Positions 1-8,500 of a stretch of DNA of 64,000 nucleotides are shown here, in pieces. Source of the DNA: Planctomycetaceae bacterium (lineage in GTDB: Bacteria; Planctomycetota; Planctomycetia; Planctomycetales; Planctomycetaceae). The notes beneath the pieces were generated by a model. That model was given only the letters and a program-made list of their open reading frames with translations. It had not been told where the DNA came from and made no database searches. Position 1 is the first letter of the stretch. Each line of letters opens with the position of its first letter. The DNA lies in contig CP051247.1 in NCBI GenBank assembly GCA_017795105.1, positions 1,550,001 to 1,614,000 of the forward strand. The letters run 5' to 3'. The position numbers and the translations under genes were made by a program.

Positions 1-720
1 TCGCAAAGCCATCGACATCCGTCGTGAGATCTGAAAGCCAATCAGGATCAGCATCAGCAGCGTGATTCGCACGGCTGGCCCGGTCGCCCAGGTTGCCGCG
101 ACAATTCCCCAGCCGAACAGAGCCGCCAGGCAAAGCACCCACCCGGCGATCAGCGGACCGCGTCCCGACTCCTTTGCTTCCGTCCGGGCGAACAGCGTGA
201 TTCCACAGACGTAGAACGCCATGATCCCGGCCACGATCAACGCGGGATAAGCGGCCCACGACTGGAAGCTTTCCAGACAGGCGGCTCCCAGCAGGACGTT
301 CAAACCCCGACAGAGTCCCATCAGCACCGGACCAGCAGGCGTCTTCTTACCGCCCGCGTCATACGCGAGGATCGCCCCCGCCAGCATGAGAGCGACAACG
401 ACTGCGAGCAGCGACACAAACGCAGCCGCGATGATCCCGCCGAGCATCAAGCCGCCGCCCAGCATTGCAGCGGCGCGACGGCTGATTTCTCCGGCTGGAA
501 TCGGACGGGTCGGACGCTCTTCAGTGTCCTGAACGACATCGAAGACATCGTTGAAGACCATGCCCGAGAGATACAGCAGCCCCGACGAAACGAGCAGAGC
601 CGTCAGTTCGAGTCCGTCGACCTGCCCCTGTCGCACGATCGCGTAACCCGCCAGCACGTCCGGAAAGGTCGTGAAGAGAGCGGGAAAGCGTAGCAGGCGC
701 AGCAGTGGAGTCAGTCGCAT
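1..720 (-). CDS. UbiA-superfamily membrane prenyltransferase, EboC-like (C-terminus cut by window edge)
   Basis: The frame is open from ATG 720 to the left edge, giving 240 visible residues; the C-terminus lies outside. The protein is polytopic and hydrophobic. Residues 57-65 read NDVFDVVQD, the first Asp-rich prenyl-diphosphate/Mg motif of UbiA enzymes, followed by RPTRPIPAG at 70-77. A GLCRGLNVLLG stretch near residue 139 is reminiscent of EboC-type UbiA proteins. Family members move a polyprenyl group onto an aromatic or other acceptor at the membrane; the acceptor cannot be read from the sequence. The gene is divergent from nothing close by: the next gene in the same direction ends 240 bp upstream. 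The EboC assignment rests on remembered motif similarity only. Confidence 0.8.
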   Translation of the reverse strand, partial: MRLTPLLRLLRFPALFTTFPDVLAGYAIVRQGQVDGLELTALLVSSGLLYLSGMVFNDVFDVVQDTEERPTRPIPAGEISRRAAAMLGGGLMLGGIIAAAFVSLLAVVVALMLAGAILAYDAGGKKTPAGPVLMGLCRGLNVLLGAACLESFQSWAAYPALIVAGIMAFYVCGITLFARTEAKESGRGPLIAGWVLCLAALFGWGIVAATWATGPAVRITLLMLILIGFQISRRMSMALR

Positions 721-960
721 CGGTATTGTTTTCGACGGGTATCAGTGTTCCAGCGTCATTGAGAATTGAGACAGGCCCCGGTTCTGCCGGGAGAGCTTCG
801 CAAGCCACCCGGCAGCGGCGATATCTTGTCGCCAAAGGATGCGGCAGGCATCTCGACAAATGAAGACTCAATCGACAGAACAAACGCAATCGGCGGCAAG
901 ATGCCGCCGCTACGATTGTTCGTCCCGGCCTACAGTTGAAGTGAGCGACTCAGTGCGAAC
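721..960. other. Intergenic region with a strong hairpin
   Basis: No gene is supported here. An 8-bp perfect stem (CGGCGGCA at 891-898, TGCCGCCG at 902-909, 3-nt loop) sits just downstream of the TPR gene on the minus strand. No clear T-run follows it, so it is not called a terminator. Confidence 0.5.
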
Positions 961-1290
961 TCAGTGTGAGCCGCAGCCGCCAGCTCCCATATCGTTGGAG
1001 CGGGCCAGAGCATCTTCCGCATCGTTGATGCGGCCGCATCGCTGAGCGATGACCGACAGCTGGGCATGCGAGAACGGATCGTCCGGCTCCAGTTCGACGA
1101 CTTTGCGGGCGTGTGCCAGCGCCTGATCATTGTTGCCGAGCTTCTGCAGATGCACGGCCAGAGCGGTGTGAGCCAGCACAAAATTCGGATCTTCTGCGAT
1201 GATCTCCTGCAGCAGAGCCACGGCTCCCTGCAGATCGCCTTCATCCTTCAGTTTCTGGGCGGCGTCGTACTTGCTGTTCAAATCGGACAT
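961..1290 (-). CDS. Small TPR protein
   Basis: A 109-residue protein made of about three tetratricopeptide repeats, with the usual spacing of small and hydrophobic residues (for example GDLQGAVALLQEII, GNNDQALAHARKVVELEP, GRINDAEDALARS). It has no signal peptide, so it is probably a cytoplasmic protein-protein interaction module. It ends in a short GAGGCGSH tail. The frame is open further upstream, but ATG 1290 is preceded by a strong GGAGGAGAG ribosome binding site, and the extra upstream residues have no TPR character. The partner is unknown. Confidence 0.8.
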   Translation of the reverse strand: MSDLNSKYDAAQKLKDEGDLQGAVALLQEIIAEDPNFVLAHTALAVHLQKLGNNDQALAHARKVVELEPDDPFSHAQLSVIAQRCGRINDAEDALARSNDMGAGGCGSH

Positions 1291-1507
1291 AGGTCTCTCC
1301 TCCCGCGATATCGTAAGTGAACTCTTTGTTAGAGTTATTGGCTTGGGTCGATTGTAATCCGCGACGGCTCCGAAACCAAACGGTGCCCCGCTGCCCAAAC
1401 CGATTCCGGCCGGACTTGCATTTCGGAAGCCGTTTTTTATCGTACCAGCAGACATCAACGGTTTATGATGGGATCTTGGTAATCTTGAAACAGACAGGGA
1501 GTCAGAC

Positions 1508-2215
1508 ATGCTTCGAGAGTTCGCTACCGCCTGCGTTTTGCTGCTGATTTGTTCCGCCACCGCCTTCAGCCAGGTCGCCGCCGTTGAAAACCAGGGGGGC
1601 CGCGTGCAGAAGCTGGCCCAGAACGATGAACGGCTTGAGGTCTCCTATCATCTCGCCAGCGGGGATGTCGCCGATGCCAATCTGGCTCCGCTCAAAGACG
1701 TGCAGAACGTCTACTCCCTCAACCTTCGCGGCACGAAAATCACCGACGAAGGGCTCAAGCATCTTTCCACGCTCGACACTCTGGTACGACTGCATCTCGA
1801 GAAGACTCAGGTTGGCGATGCAGGACTGAAGCATCTGACCAGCCTGAAGAATCTCGAATACCTCAACCTGTACGACACCAAGGTGACCGATGCCGGCGTG
1901 AAACAGCTCGCCAGTCTGCCGAAGCTCAAGAAACTGTACGTCTGGCAGACCGGCGTGACCGAAGCGGGCATCGCCGAACTCAAGAAGTCGCTACCGGAAA
2001 TCGAAGTGATCGCCGGCTTGTCGATCACCCCTCCGGAACCGGAGAAGAAACCGGAAGAGAAGAAAGAACCCGAGAAAAAGCCGGAAGCCAAAAAGGAAGA
2101 ATCAAAGAAAGAAGAAGCCAAGAAGCCCGAGCCGCCCAAGGAAGAGCCGAAGAAAGAGGAACCCAAGAAGGAAGAGCCAAAGGCAGAGGCTGAGAAGAAA
2201 GACGAGAAGAAATAG
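1508..2215 (+). CDS. Secreted leucine-rich-repeat protein with a Lys/Glu/Pro tail
   Basis: A 235-residue protein. Residues 1-25 look like a Sec signal peptide (LLLICSATAFSQVAA). Residues ~65-165 hold four to five 24-residue LRRs of the planctomycete type (L..L.L..T.VTD.GLKHL.). Residues ~174-235 are low-complexity K/E/P sequence (EPEKKPEEKKEP-like), probably disordered. LRRs bind other proteins; no enzymatic motif is seen. The gene stands alone on the plus strand and is followed by a hairpin with a T-run at 2317-2351. The charged tail could bind polyanions or a surface, which is inference. Confidence 0.8.
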   Translation: MLREFATACVLLLICSATAFSQVAAVENQGGRVQKLAQNDERLEVSYHLASGDVADANLAPLKDVQNVYSLNLRGTKITDEGLKHLSTLDTLVRLHLEKTQVGDAGLKHLTSLKNLEYLNLYDTKVTDAGVKQLASLPKLKKLYVWQTGVTEAGIAELKKSLPEIEVIAGLSITPPEPEKKPEEKKEPEKKPEAKKEESKKEEAKKPEPPKEEPKKEEPKKEEPKAEAEKKDEKK

Positions 2216-2258
2216 CCTGCGTAGAGCGGCATCAGAATCCGCCGTCTCCCTCAGCCAG

Positions 2259-2290
2259 TGGCACAGACATTCCTGTCTGTGGACGAAGGC
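2259..2290 (+). repeat. Double-hairpin repeat unit, degenerate copy
   Basis: Hairpin 1 is a perfect 8-bp stem: CACAGACA (2262-2269), loop TTCC, TGTCTGTG (2274-2281). The second hairpin expected in this family is decayed (GGACGAAGGC). It faces the unit at 2487-2533. Confidence 0.55.
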
Positions 2291-2316
2291 AATGGCGGCG
2301 GAAGTCGATTCTCATG

Positions 2317-2351
2317 AGCCCGGGCGCCGCCGTGGAGCGCCCCGGCTTTTT
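2317..2351 (+). terminator. Probable intrinsic terminator of the LRR gene
   Basis: The 11-nt arms AGCCCGGGCGC (2317-2327) and GCGCCCCGGCT (2337-2347) pair with one mismatch and are followed by five T residues. It lies about 100 bp downstream of the LRR stop codon. Confidence 0.5.
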
Positions 2352-2486
2352 CGGAATGCACCTGTTTCACCGACAGGCGTGGGAGAACGGGATCGGACGT
2401 TTTTTTCTTCTTAGAACGCATCGCTCTGATCGCACCGCCACCCTGTTTGTGTTTGGCGCCGCAGGGACACACGACGTTTGAAGACA

Positions 2487-2533
2487 GGCCTCCTGTTGCT
2501 TCGCAACACAGAGATGAATCTCTGTGCCATCCG
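2487..2533 (-). repeat. Double-hairpin repeat unit
   Basis: Read on the minus strand: GGATGGC, then hairpin 1 CACAGAGAT-TC-ATCTCTGTG, then hairpin 2 GTTGC-GAA-GCAAC, then AGGAGGCC. Both stems are perfect. A relative lies at 51241-51285, where the outer pair of hairpin 1 has changed on both sides. Confidence 0.75.
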
Positions 2534-2565
2534 TATTCCGGGCGTTTCACCTCTACGCCGTACAA

Positions 2566-3912
2566 TTACGCCTTCATCGTTTCCTCGGCGACTCTCAGTA
2601 CGTTCTCGCCGAGAATCTTGCGGATGTCTTCATCGGAATAGCCGCGCTGGACGAGGCCGACGGTAAACAGCGGCCAGTTGGTCCAGGCGATGCTGTTGGT
2701 CATCGTGGACGTCGTTTTGAAGTCGTCGTCGGGCCAGAGCATGCGGAAATCTTCCCGTCGTCGTGGCTGTCGCGGCACCTTCTTTGACTCGGCGGATGAA
2801 TTTGCCGAGTTGTAGGCCACATCGGTCCCGATGGCGACGTGATCGACGCCGAACTTCTGAGCGATGTAATCGACGTGATTCAGCAGCATCGCGATGTCTC
2901 CGGTCCCTTTCAGGTAACGCGGAATGCAGCAGATACCGACGAATCCGCCGGTGTCGACAATCGCCTTGATGACTTCATCCGGCTTGCTGCGAGCGTGCGG
3001 TTTGCTGTCGAGAGCCGCACAGACGGTGTGACTGGCAACGCACGGCCTGCTCGATAGCTTCGCGGCTTCCAGGCTCGTCTGCCAGCCGGAATGGGCACAG
3101 TCGGGAATGACGCCGACGCGATTCATCTCCGCGACCACGCTTCGCCCGAATTCGCTGAGCCCCGCGTTGGCCGTCTCGCCGCAGCCATCGCCAATCATGT
3201 TTCGCCGCTGGTAAGTCAGGTGCATCATGCGGATACCAAGTTGGTAGAACACGCGGAGATAGCGAAGCTCATCGGGGACCGACACCCACTGCTGGGTTAG
3301 CGGAACTCCATTGCCGGTGAAATACAGAGCGTGCTTGCCGAGCCGCTTGGCTTCCCGAATATGCTCGGGCGTGCCCGCTTTCACCACGTACTCATCGAGC
3401 ATGTCGGTGGCGAACGTAAAACGGGCGAGCCGCTTGATCAACCGGAGTGGATCCTGCCCTTCTTCGCCCGCGTTCTGAAAAATGCAGGTCACGCCGGAGA
3501 CTCGCCAGGCATCGAGATACTCTTGCTGCTCGGCCGCATCGGTGACATAGCGAGTCATCGTCATTTCTTCGCGGAGATCCTGGAGTTCCAGATCAGAGGC
3601 ACCGGCTTCGACCTCTTTCGCAAAGGCGTCTCCGTCGATGGCGGCTCGCGGCGAGAAGCCGTAGGAATCGAACACGATTGATTCGGCGTGCAGGCGGAGG
3701 CCGTGTTCGAGTTGTTTGGGCGTCGGCTTCAGAATGCCAAGTGCGACTTCGCGAGCGTGCTGAACCGCGGGACGCAGCCGGTCGGTGAGTCGCTCCACCC
3801 CAGAGGACTCTTCTCCAGTGGACCTCACTGCTGCCTCTTCCGCACCGGCTCGCGCGGCCGCCATGCCGGCGGTCATCCCGAGTGCACTGTTCAGAAAGTC
3901 GCGTCGCTGCAT
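2566..3912 (-). CDS. Tat-exported M19-like (membrane dipeptidase family) protein with altered metal site
   Basis: A 448-residue protein starting with a twin-arginine signal (MQRRDFLNSALGMTAGMAAA). ATG 3912 was chosen because it begins the Tat signal and has GAGGA nine bases upstream. The C-terminal half matches peptidase M19: MIGDGCGETANAGLSEFG, DCAHSG, VASHTV, VAIGTDV and GYSDEDIRKILGENVLRV. In active M19 enzymes a binuclear zinc site uses an N-terminal HxD, a Glu in a (V/M)EG motif and two His. The two His regions are present, but the HxD position reads DSYGF (82-86) and the Glu position reads FTGNG. The second M19 gene here (19384-20475) keeps them all. It is therefore a possible non-hydrolytic or differently metallated family member. 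Confidence 0.85.
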   Translation of the reverse strand: MQRRDFLNSALGMTAGMAAARAGAEEAAVRSTGEESSGVERLTDRLRPAVQHAREVALGILKPTPKQLEHGLRLHAESIVFDSYGFSPRAAIDGDAFAKEVEAGASDLELQDLREEMTMTRYVTDAAEQQEYLDAWRVSGVTCIFQNAGEEGQDPLRLIKRLARFTFATDMLDEYVVKAGTPEHIREAKRLGKHALYFTGNGVPLTQQWVSVPDELRYLRVFYQLGIRMMHLTYQRRNMIGDGCGETANAGLSEFGRSVVAEMNRVGVIPDCAHSGWQTSLEAAKLSSRPCVASHTVCAALDSKPHARSKPDEVIKAIVDTGGFVGICCIPRYLKGTGDIAMLLNHVDYIAQKFGVDHVAIGTDVAYNSANSSAESKKVPRQPRRREDFRMLWPDDDFKTTSTMTNSIAWTNWPLFTVGLVQRGYSDEDIRKILGENVLRVAEETMKA

Positions 3913-4056
3913 GCCTGGAGTCCTCGCTGGTGAAGGTTCATTCAAAAGAGTTCCGCGGTTTTGCTTGACGGCCACTATAACAGCGGTAAGACTGATTTCC
4001 ACGATACGCGCTCATCGCCCGCAACGCTCCTCCCTCCAGAGCTGAAGGTACTTGCC

Positions 4057-5514
4057 ATGCTGCATGATCCCCGGTCGACTTCTTCCTCGTCAGCGTCCAC
4101 TCCCTCGCTCAACCGGCGATCATTTCTCAAGCAGGCTTCGCAAACGTTCGCGGCCGGCGCCGCATTCAGTCTCGTTCCCCGCCATGTGCTCGGCGGTCCC
4201 GGCTTCGTTCCTCCCAGTGAGAAGATCAACGTCGCCATGATCGGCTGCGGCGGTCGGGCTCGCGGAAACCTCAAAGGGGTAATGCAGCACGACGATGCCC
4301 AGGTCATTGCGGTTGCCGATCCGGCTGAAGAATCGGACTCGACCGGCCTGCGAATCTATCGCTCGGTGAATGGACGGATGCCGTTCAAGTCGGAGATCGA
4401 AGGCTTCTACTCGCAGAAGACCCCGAATCATGGCTGCAGCGAGTACGAAGACTTCCGCGTCATGCTCGAGAAGCATCCCGAGATCGATGCCGTTGTGATT
4501 TCCACGCCCGATCACCAGCACGCTCACGGAGCCGTGCATTCCATGCGGGCCGGCAAACACTGCTACTGCGAGAAGCCGCTGACTCATAACATCCGCGAGG
4601 CTCGACTGGTGGCTCAGGTCGCCAAAGAAACCGGCGTCGCCACCCAGCTCGGCAATCAGGGACATTCTCGGGATACGATGGCCCAGACGATCGAACTGGT
4701 CCGCTCCGGGGCGATCGGCCCGATCAAAGAAGTTCATTCCTGGGTCTCGACCCGCCGCTGGAATCCGGATCTGATGGCTCCGCCCACCGAGAAGCAGCCT
4801 ATCCCCAAAGGACTGAACTGGGATCTCTGGGTCGGACCGCGACAGATGCGTCCGTTCCATTCCGCCTACGTTCCGGTCCACTGGCGCGACTTCTGGGAGT
4901 TCGGCTGCGGAGCCCTCGGCGACTTCGGCTGTCACGATCTGGACTCGCCGACCTGGGCGCTGAATCTGTTCGCTCCCTCGACGATTGAAGCTCACAACGT
5001 CGGGCAGACGCATCCCGATCTCGCTCCGCACGGCACCATCTGCTACTTCCATTTCCCGAAGGTCGGCGATCAACAGGAGTTGAAGGTGACCTGGTACGAC
5101 GGCGGTGTGAAACCGGAATTCCCGGCCGCAGCCGATCCGGTTCGGAACCGCTACGGTCGCGGCGTGATGTTCGTTGGCAGCAAGGGATATCTGCTCTGTG
5201 AAGGAGCGGGCGGCACGCCGCGGATGGTGCTCAACGATGAACTCATCGAGAAGCCGGAACTTCCTGCTCAATCGATCCGCCGCGTGCAGGATCATTATCG
5301 CGACTGGCTCGATGCCTGTAAGGGCGGAGAACCGGCTCTCAGTAACTTCGAATACGGAGCGAAGCTGACCGAGATCACGCTGCTCGGTGTCCTCGCTGTC
5401 CGGCTCGGCGGTCAGAAACTTGACTGGAATCACGATAACATGAGCATCGAGAACAACTCCGACGCCGAACGAATCATCAATGGCTCCTACCGTGAAGGGT
5501 GGGAAGTCGTGTAA
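4057..5514 (+). CDS. Tat-exported Gfo/Idh/MocA-family oxidoreductase
   Basis: A 485-residue protein. The N-terminal region carries a twin-arginine signal (LNRRSFLKQASQTFAAGAAF), so it is probably exported folded with its cofactor. The Rossmann segment INVAMIGCGGRARGN marks the NAD(P)-binding domain, and CEKPLTHNIREA matches the EKP motif whose Lys takes part in catalysis. Members oxidise or reduce sugars, inositols and their derivatives; the substrate cannot be read here. ATG 4057 follows GAAGG and matches the start of the Tat signal; the frame is open 32 codons further upstream. It is divergent from the M19-like gene with about 145 bp between, and the next gene starts 65 bp downstream. Confidence 0.9.
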   Translation: MLHDPRSTSSSSASTPSLNRRSFLKQASQTFAAGAAFSLVPRHVLGGPGFVPPSEKINVAMIGCGGRARGNLKGVMQHDDAQVIAVADPAEESDSTGLRIYRSVNGRMPFKSEIEGFYSQKTPNHGCSEYEDFRVMLEKHPEIDAVVISTPDHQHAHGAVHSMRAGKHCYCEKPLTHNIREARLVAQVAKETGVATQLGNQGHSRDTMAQTIELVRSGAIGPIKEVHSWVSTRRWNPDLMAPPTEKQPIPKGLNWDLWVGPRQMRPFHSAYVPVHWRDFWEFGCGALGDFGCHDLDSPTWALNLFAPSTIEAHNVGQTHPDLAPHGTICYFHFPKVGDQQELKVTWYDGGVKPEFPAAADPVRNRYGRGVMFVGSKGYLLCEGAGGTPRMVLNDELIEKPELPAQSIRRVQDHYRDWLDACKGGEPALSNFEYGAKLTEITLLGVLAVRLGGQKLDWNHDNMSIENNSDAERIINGSYREGWEVV

Positions 5515-5579
5515 TCGCTTTTTCTTTCCAGCTGCGCTCGGAAAACTCGCCTTTCATTTTCCCAAAAACGGTCGACTTC

Positions 5580-8500
5580 ATGCGATTTTCCCTCCCCCGT
5601 GTCTCCTTCCTTCTTTCCTTTTGTGTGCTGATTGCGGCGGGATTGTGCAAAGCAGCTCCCGAACAAGATTCCGCAAAGCTCGATCATCGAAAGCTCGACC
5701 GGTTCATCAATGAATCGGGTGAGCCGAAACCGATCAAAACTGCAGCCGACTGGCAGAAGCGACGAGCGTCCATTCTCGCCAACATGCAGGCGGTGATGGG
5801 TCCGCTTCCAAAGCAGGCTCAACAGGAGCGCCCTGTCGACTTTGAAGTCCTCGATCAGACTGAGACCGACGACTTCACCCGTCAGACGATTCGCTTCAAC
5901 GCCGAACCGGGCGATCCCGTCGTCGCCGATTTGTACACGCCCAAAGCGGGTGATGCCTCAAATCGTCCCGCCATGGTGGCGCTGCATCCAACCGGAGCAC
6001 AGGGGAAACGCATCGTCGCCGGCGAAGGCCCCCGGAATAATCGGCAGTACGCCATCGAGCTGGCCAAACGCGGCTACGTCGTGATTGCTCCTGACTATCC
6101 TTCGTTTGGCGATTTGAAGGACTATTCCTTTGCCGATGATGAATACGTCTCCGGCACGATGAAGGGGATCGTCAATCACATGCGATGTGTCGATGTACTC
6201 CGGTCGCTCGACGGCGTCGACGACAATCGTATCGGCGTCATCGGACATAGCCTCGGCGGACACAATGCGCTGTTCCTCGCCGCATTCGATGAGCGGGTGA
6301 AAGTCGCGGTCACCAGTTGCGGCTGGACTCCCTTTCACGATTACAAGGAAGGCAATCTGACCGGCTGGACCAGTGACCGGTACATGCCGAAAATCAGGAC
6401 GGACTACGATCTCGATCCGAACCGTGTTCCGTTCGACTTTCCGGAAATCATCGCAGCAATCGCGCCACGAGGCGTCTTTTCGAGTTCGCCCACGAACGAC
6501 GACAACTTCGATGTCGAAGGAGCCCGACGCGGAATCGCCGAAGCGTCAAAGATCTTCACGCTGCTCGACGCTCCCAATCAGCTTCAACTTCTGACGCCCC
6601 CCTGCGATCATGATTTCCCGACGGAAATCCGTGCCGATGCCTACAAGTTCATCGACCAGAATCTCGATCACAAACCGCTCGCTGAACTCGATTTTGGCAG
6701 CGAACTCCCCCGCATTCCCGCGGTCGAACTGCCGGATGTTCTCGATTCTTTCAAGGTCGTCGATGGCTACAAGATCGAACTGACCGCAGCCGAGCCGATG
6801 GTTGTCGACCCGGTCGCGATGAGCTTCGATGAGAACGGAGCCCTGTATGTCGTCGAAATGCGCGGGTACTCCGAAGACGACGGACAGAACCTGGGTCGCA
6901 TTCGCGTACTGACCGACGAAGACGGCGACGGCACGTTCGACAAGAGCGAAGTCTTTGCCGACGGACTCTCCTGGCCGACCGCCATCATCTGCTACGACGA
7001 CGGAATCTTCATCGGCGCTGCACCGGACATCATTTATCTCAAAGATACCGATGGCGACCAGCAGGCTGACGAGAAGAAGGTCGTCTTCACCGGCTTCGGC
7101 AAGCGGAACGTGCAGGCTCTGCTTAACAGTTTCCGCTGGGGACTCGACAATCGTATTTACGGAGCCACGAGTTCCAACGGAGGCGTCGTCAAGCGGCCCG
7201 AGCAGCCGGACTCGGCTGGTATCGATCTTCGCGGTCGGAACTTCTCGTTTGATCCGAAGTCGCTTGAACTTCGCCCCGAAAGTGGAGCCGCCCAGCACGG
7301 GATGGCGTTTGATGACTGGGGCCGCATGTTCGTCTGCTCCAACAGCAACCATTTTCAGATGGTCATGTACGAAGACCGCTACGCCGCTCGCAACAGGTAT
7401 CTGAAAGCTCCCTCATCACTGGTTTCCGTTGCTGACGACGGCGCTCAAGCGGAAGTGTTTCGCATCAGCCCTCTCGAACCATGGCGGATCGTGCGAACAC
7501 GCTTGCGAGCTTCGGGCCGCGTGAAAGGCGTCGTCGAGTTCGGCGGCAAATATTCCGGCTATTTCACCTCGGCGACCGGCATCAACTTCTTCCGTGGCGA
7601 TGGCTGGTCAAAGGCCGACCGCGGCACGGCGATTATCGGTGACGTCGGCAACAACATCGTTCACCGCAAGCAGGTCTACGACGATGGCATTCTCCGCAAG
7701 GGGAAGCGGATCGACGTTCAGACTGAAATGATTGCCTCGACCGATATCTGGTTCCGTCCGGTGCAGTACGAGAACGGTCCCGATGGAGCCCTGCACGTGC
7801 TCGATATGTATCGCGAAACGATCGAGCATCCGTGGAGTCTGCCGGAAGAGATCAAGAAGTTTCTCGACCTGACCAGCGGTCGCGATCGCGGGCGGCTGTA
7901 TCGCATCACGGGAGAAGACTTCCAGCAGCGTCCGGTTCCTCAACTGGCCGAAGCGAACTCCTCAACGCTGGTGGACTTACTCGATCACCCGAACGCCTGG
8001 CATCGCGAAACCGCCAGCCGGCTTTTGTACGAACGGCAGGATCCGCAGACGGCTTCGCTTGTCCGTTCCTCGTTCGAGAAGATGTCCGCTCTCGGCAAGA
8101 TGCATGCCCTTTACGTGCTGCTGGGAGCCGATGCCCTCGACGAATCGTTGATTGCCCGCAGCTTCGACGATATCGAGCCGCAACTTCGGCGTCACGCCGT
8201 GCGACTCAGCGAGCAGTTCCCCGAGTCGTCCCTGCTTCAGCAGAAGCTGGCCGCCTCCGTGAACGATCCTGCACCAGCAGTCCGCTATCAACTCGCGTTC
8301 ACTCTCGGCACGTTCCCGCACACCTTCAACGCCCCTCTCATTGCAGACCTTCTTAAAGAGAGTGGCAGCGATTCGTGGATGCGGTTTGCGTTGCTGACCT
8401 CCGTCGATCAACAGTTGCCACAGATCATGAACGCACTGGCGGATGACGGTGAGTTCCTGAAATCGTCCGCGGCCCGTCCGGTGCTCGAAAGTCTGACAGA

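Larger units (their letters stand above)
2216..2565. other. Intergenic region between converging genes, filled with hairpin repeats
   Basis: No gene is supported. The stretch holds a converging pair of double-hairpin repeat units (2259-2290 and 2487-2533) around a probable terminator of the LRR gene (2317-2351). A possible 104-codon minus frame across the region is mostly repeat sequence and was not called. Confidence 0.6.

Noticed and set aside
521..889. A 122-codon minus frame
   Set aside because: It overlaps the UbiA-family gene in another frame; the UbiA frame has the NDxxD and RPxRPIPxG motifs and continues to the window edge.
2251..2565. A 104-codon minus frame between converging genes
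   Set aside because: Most of it is made of the double-hairpin repeat and the terminator; no ribosome site or conserved-looking segment.
4120..5433. A 437-codon open frame on the minus strand
   Set aside because: It is antisense to the Gfo/Idh/MocA gene, whose plus-strand protein has clear motifs; the minus product has no fold signature and is a GC-rich shadow.
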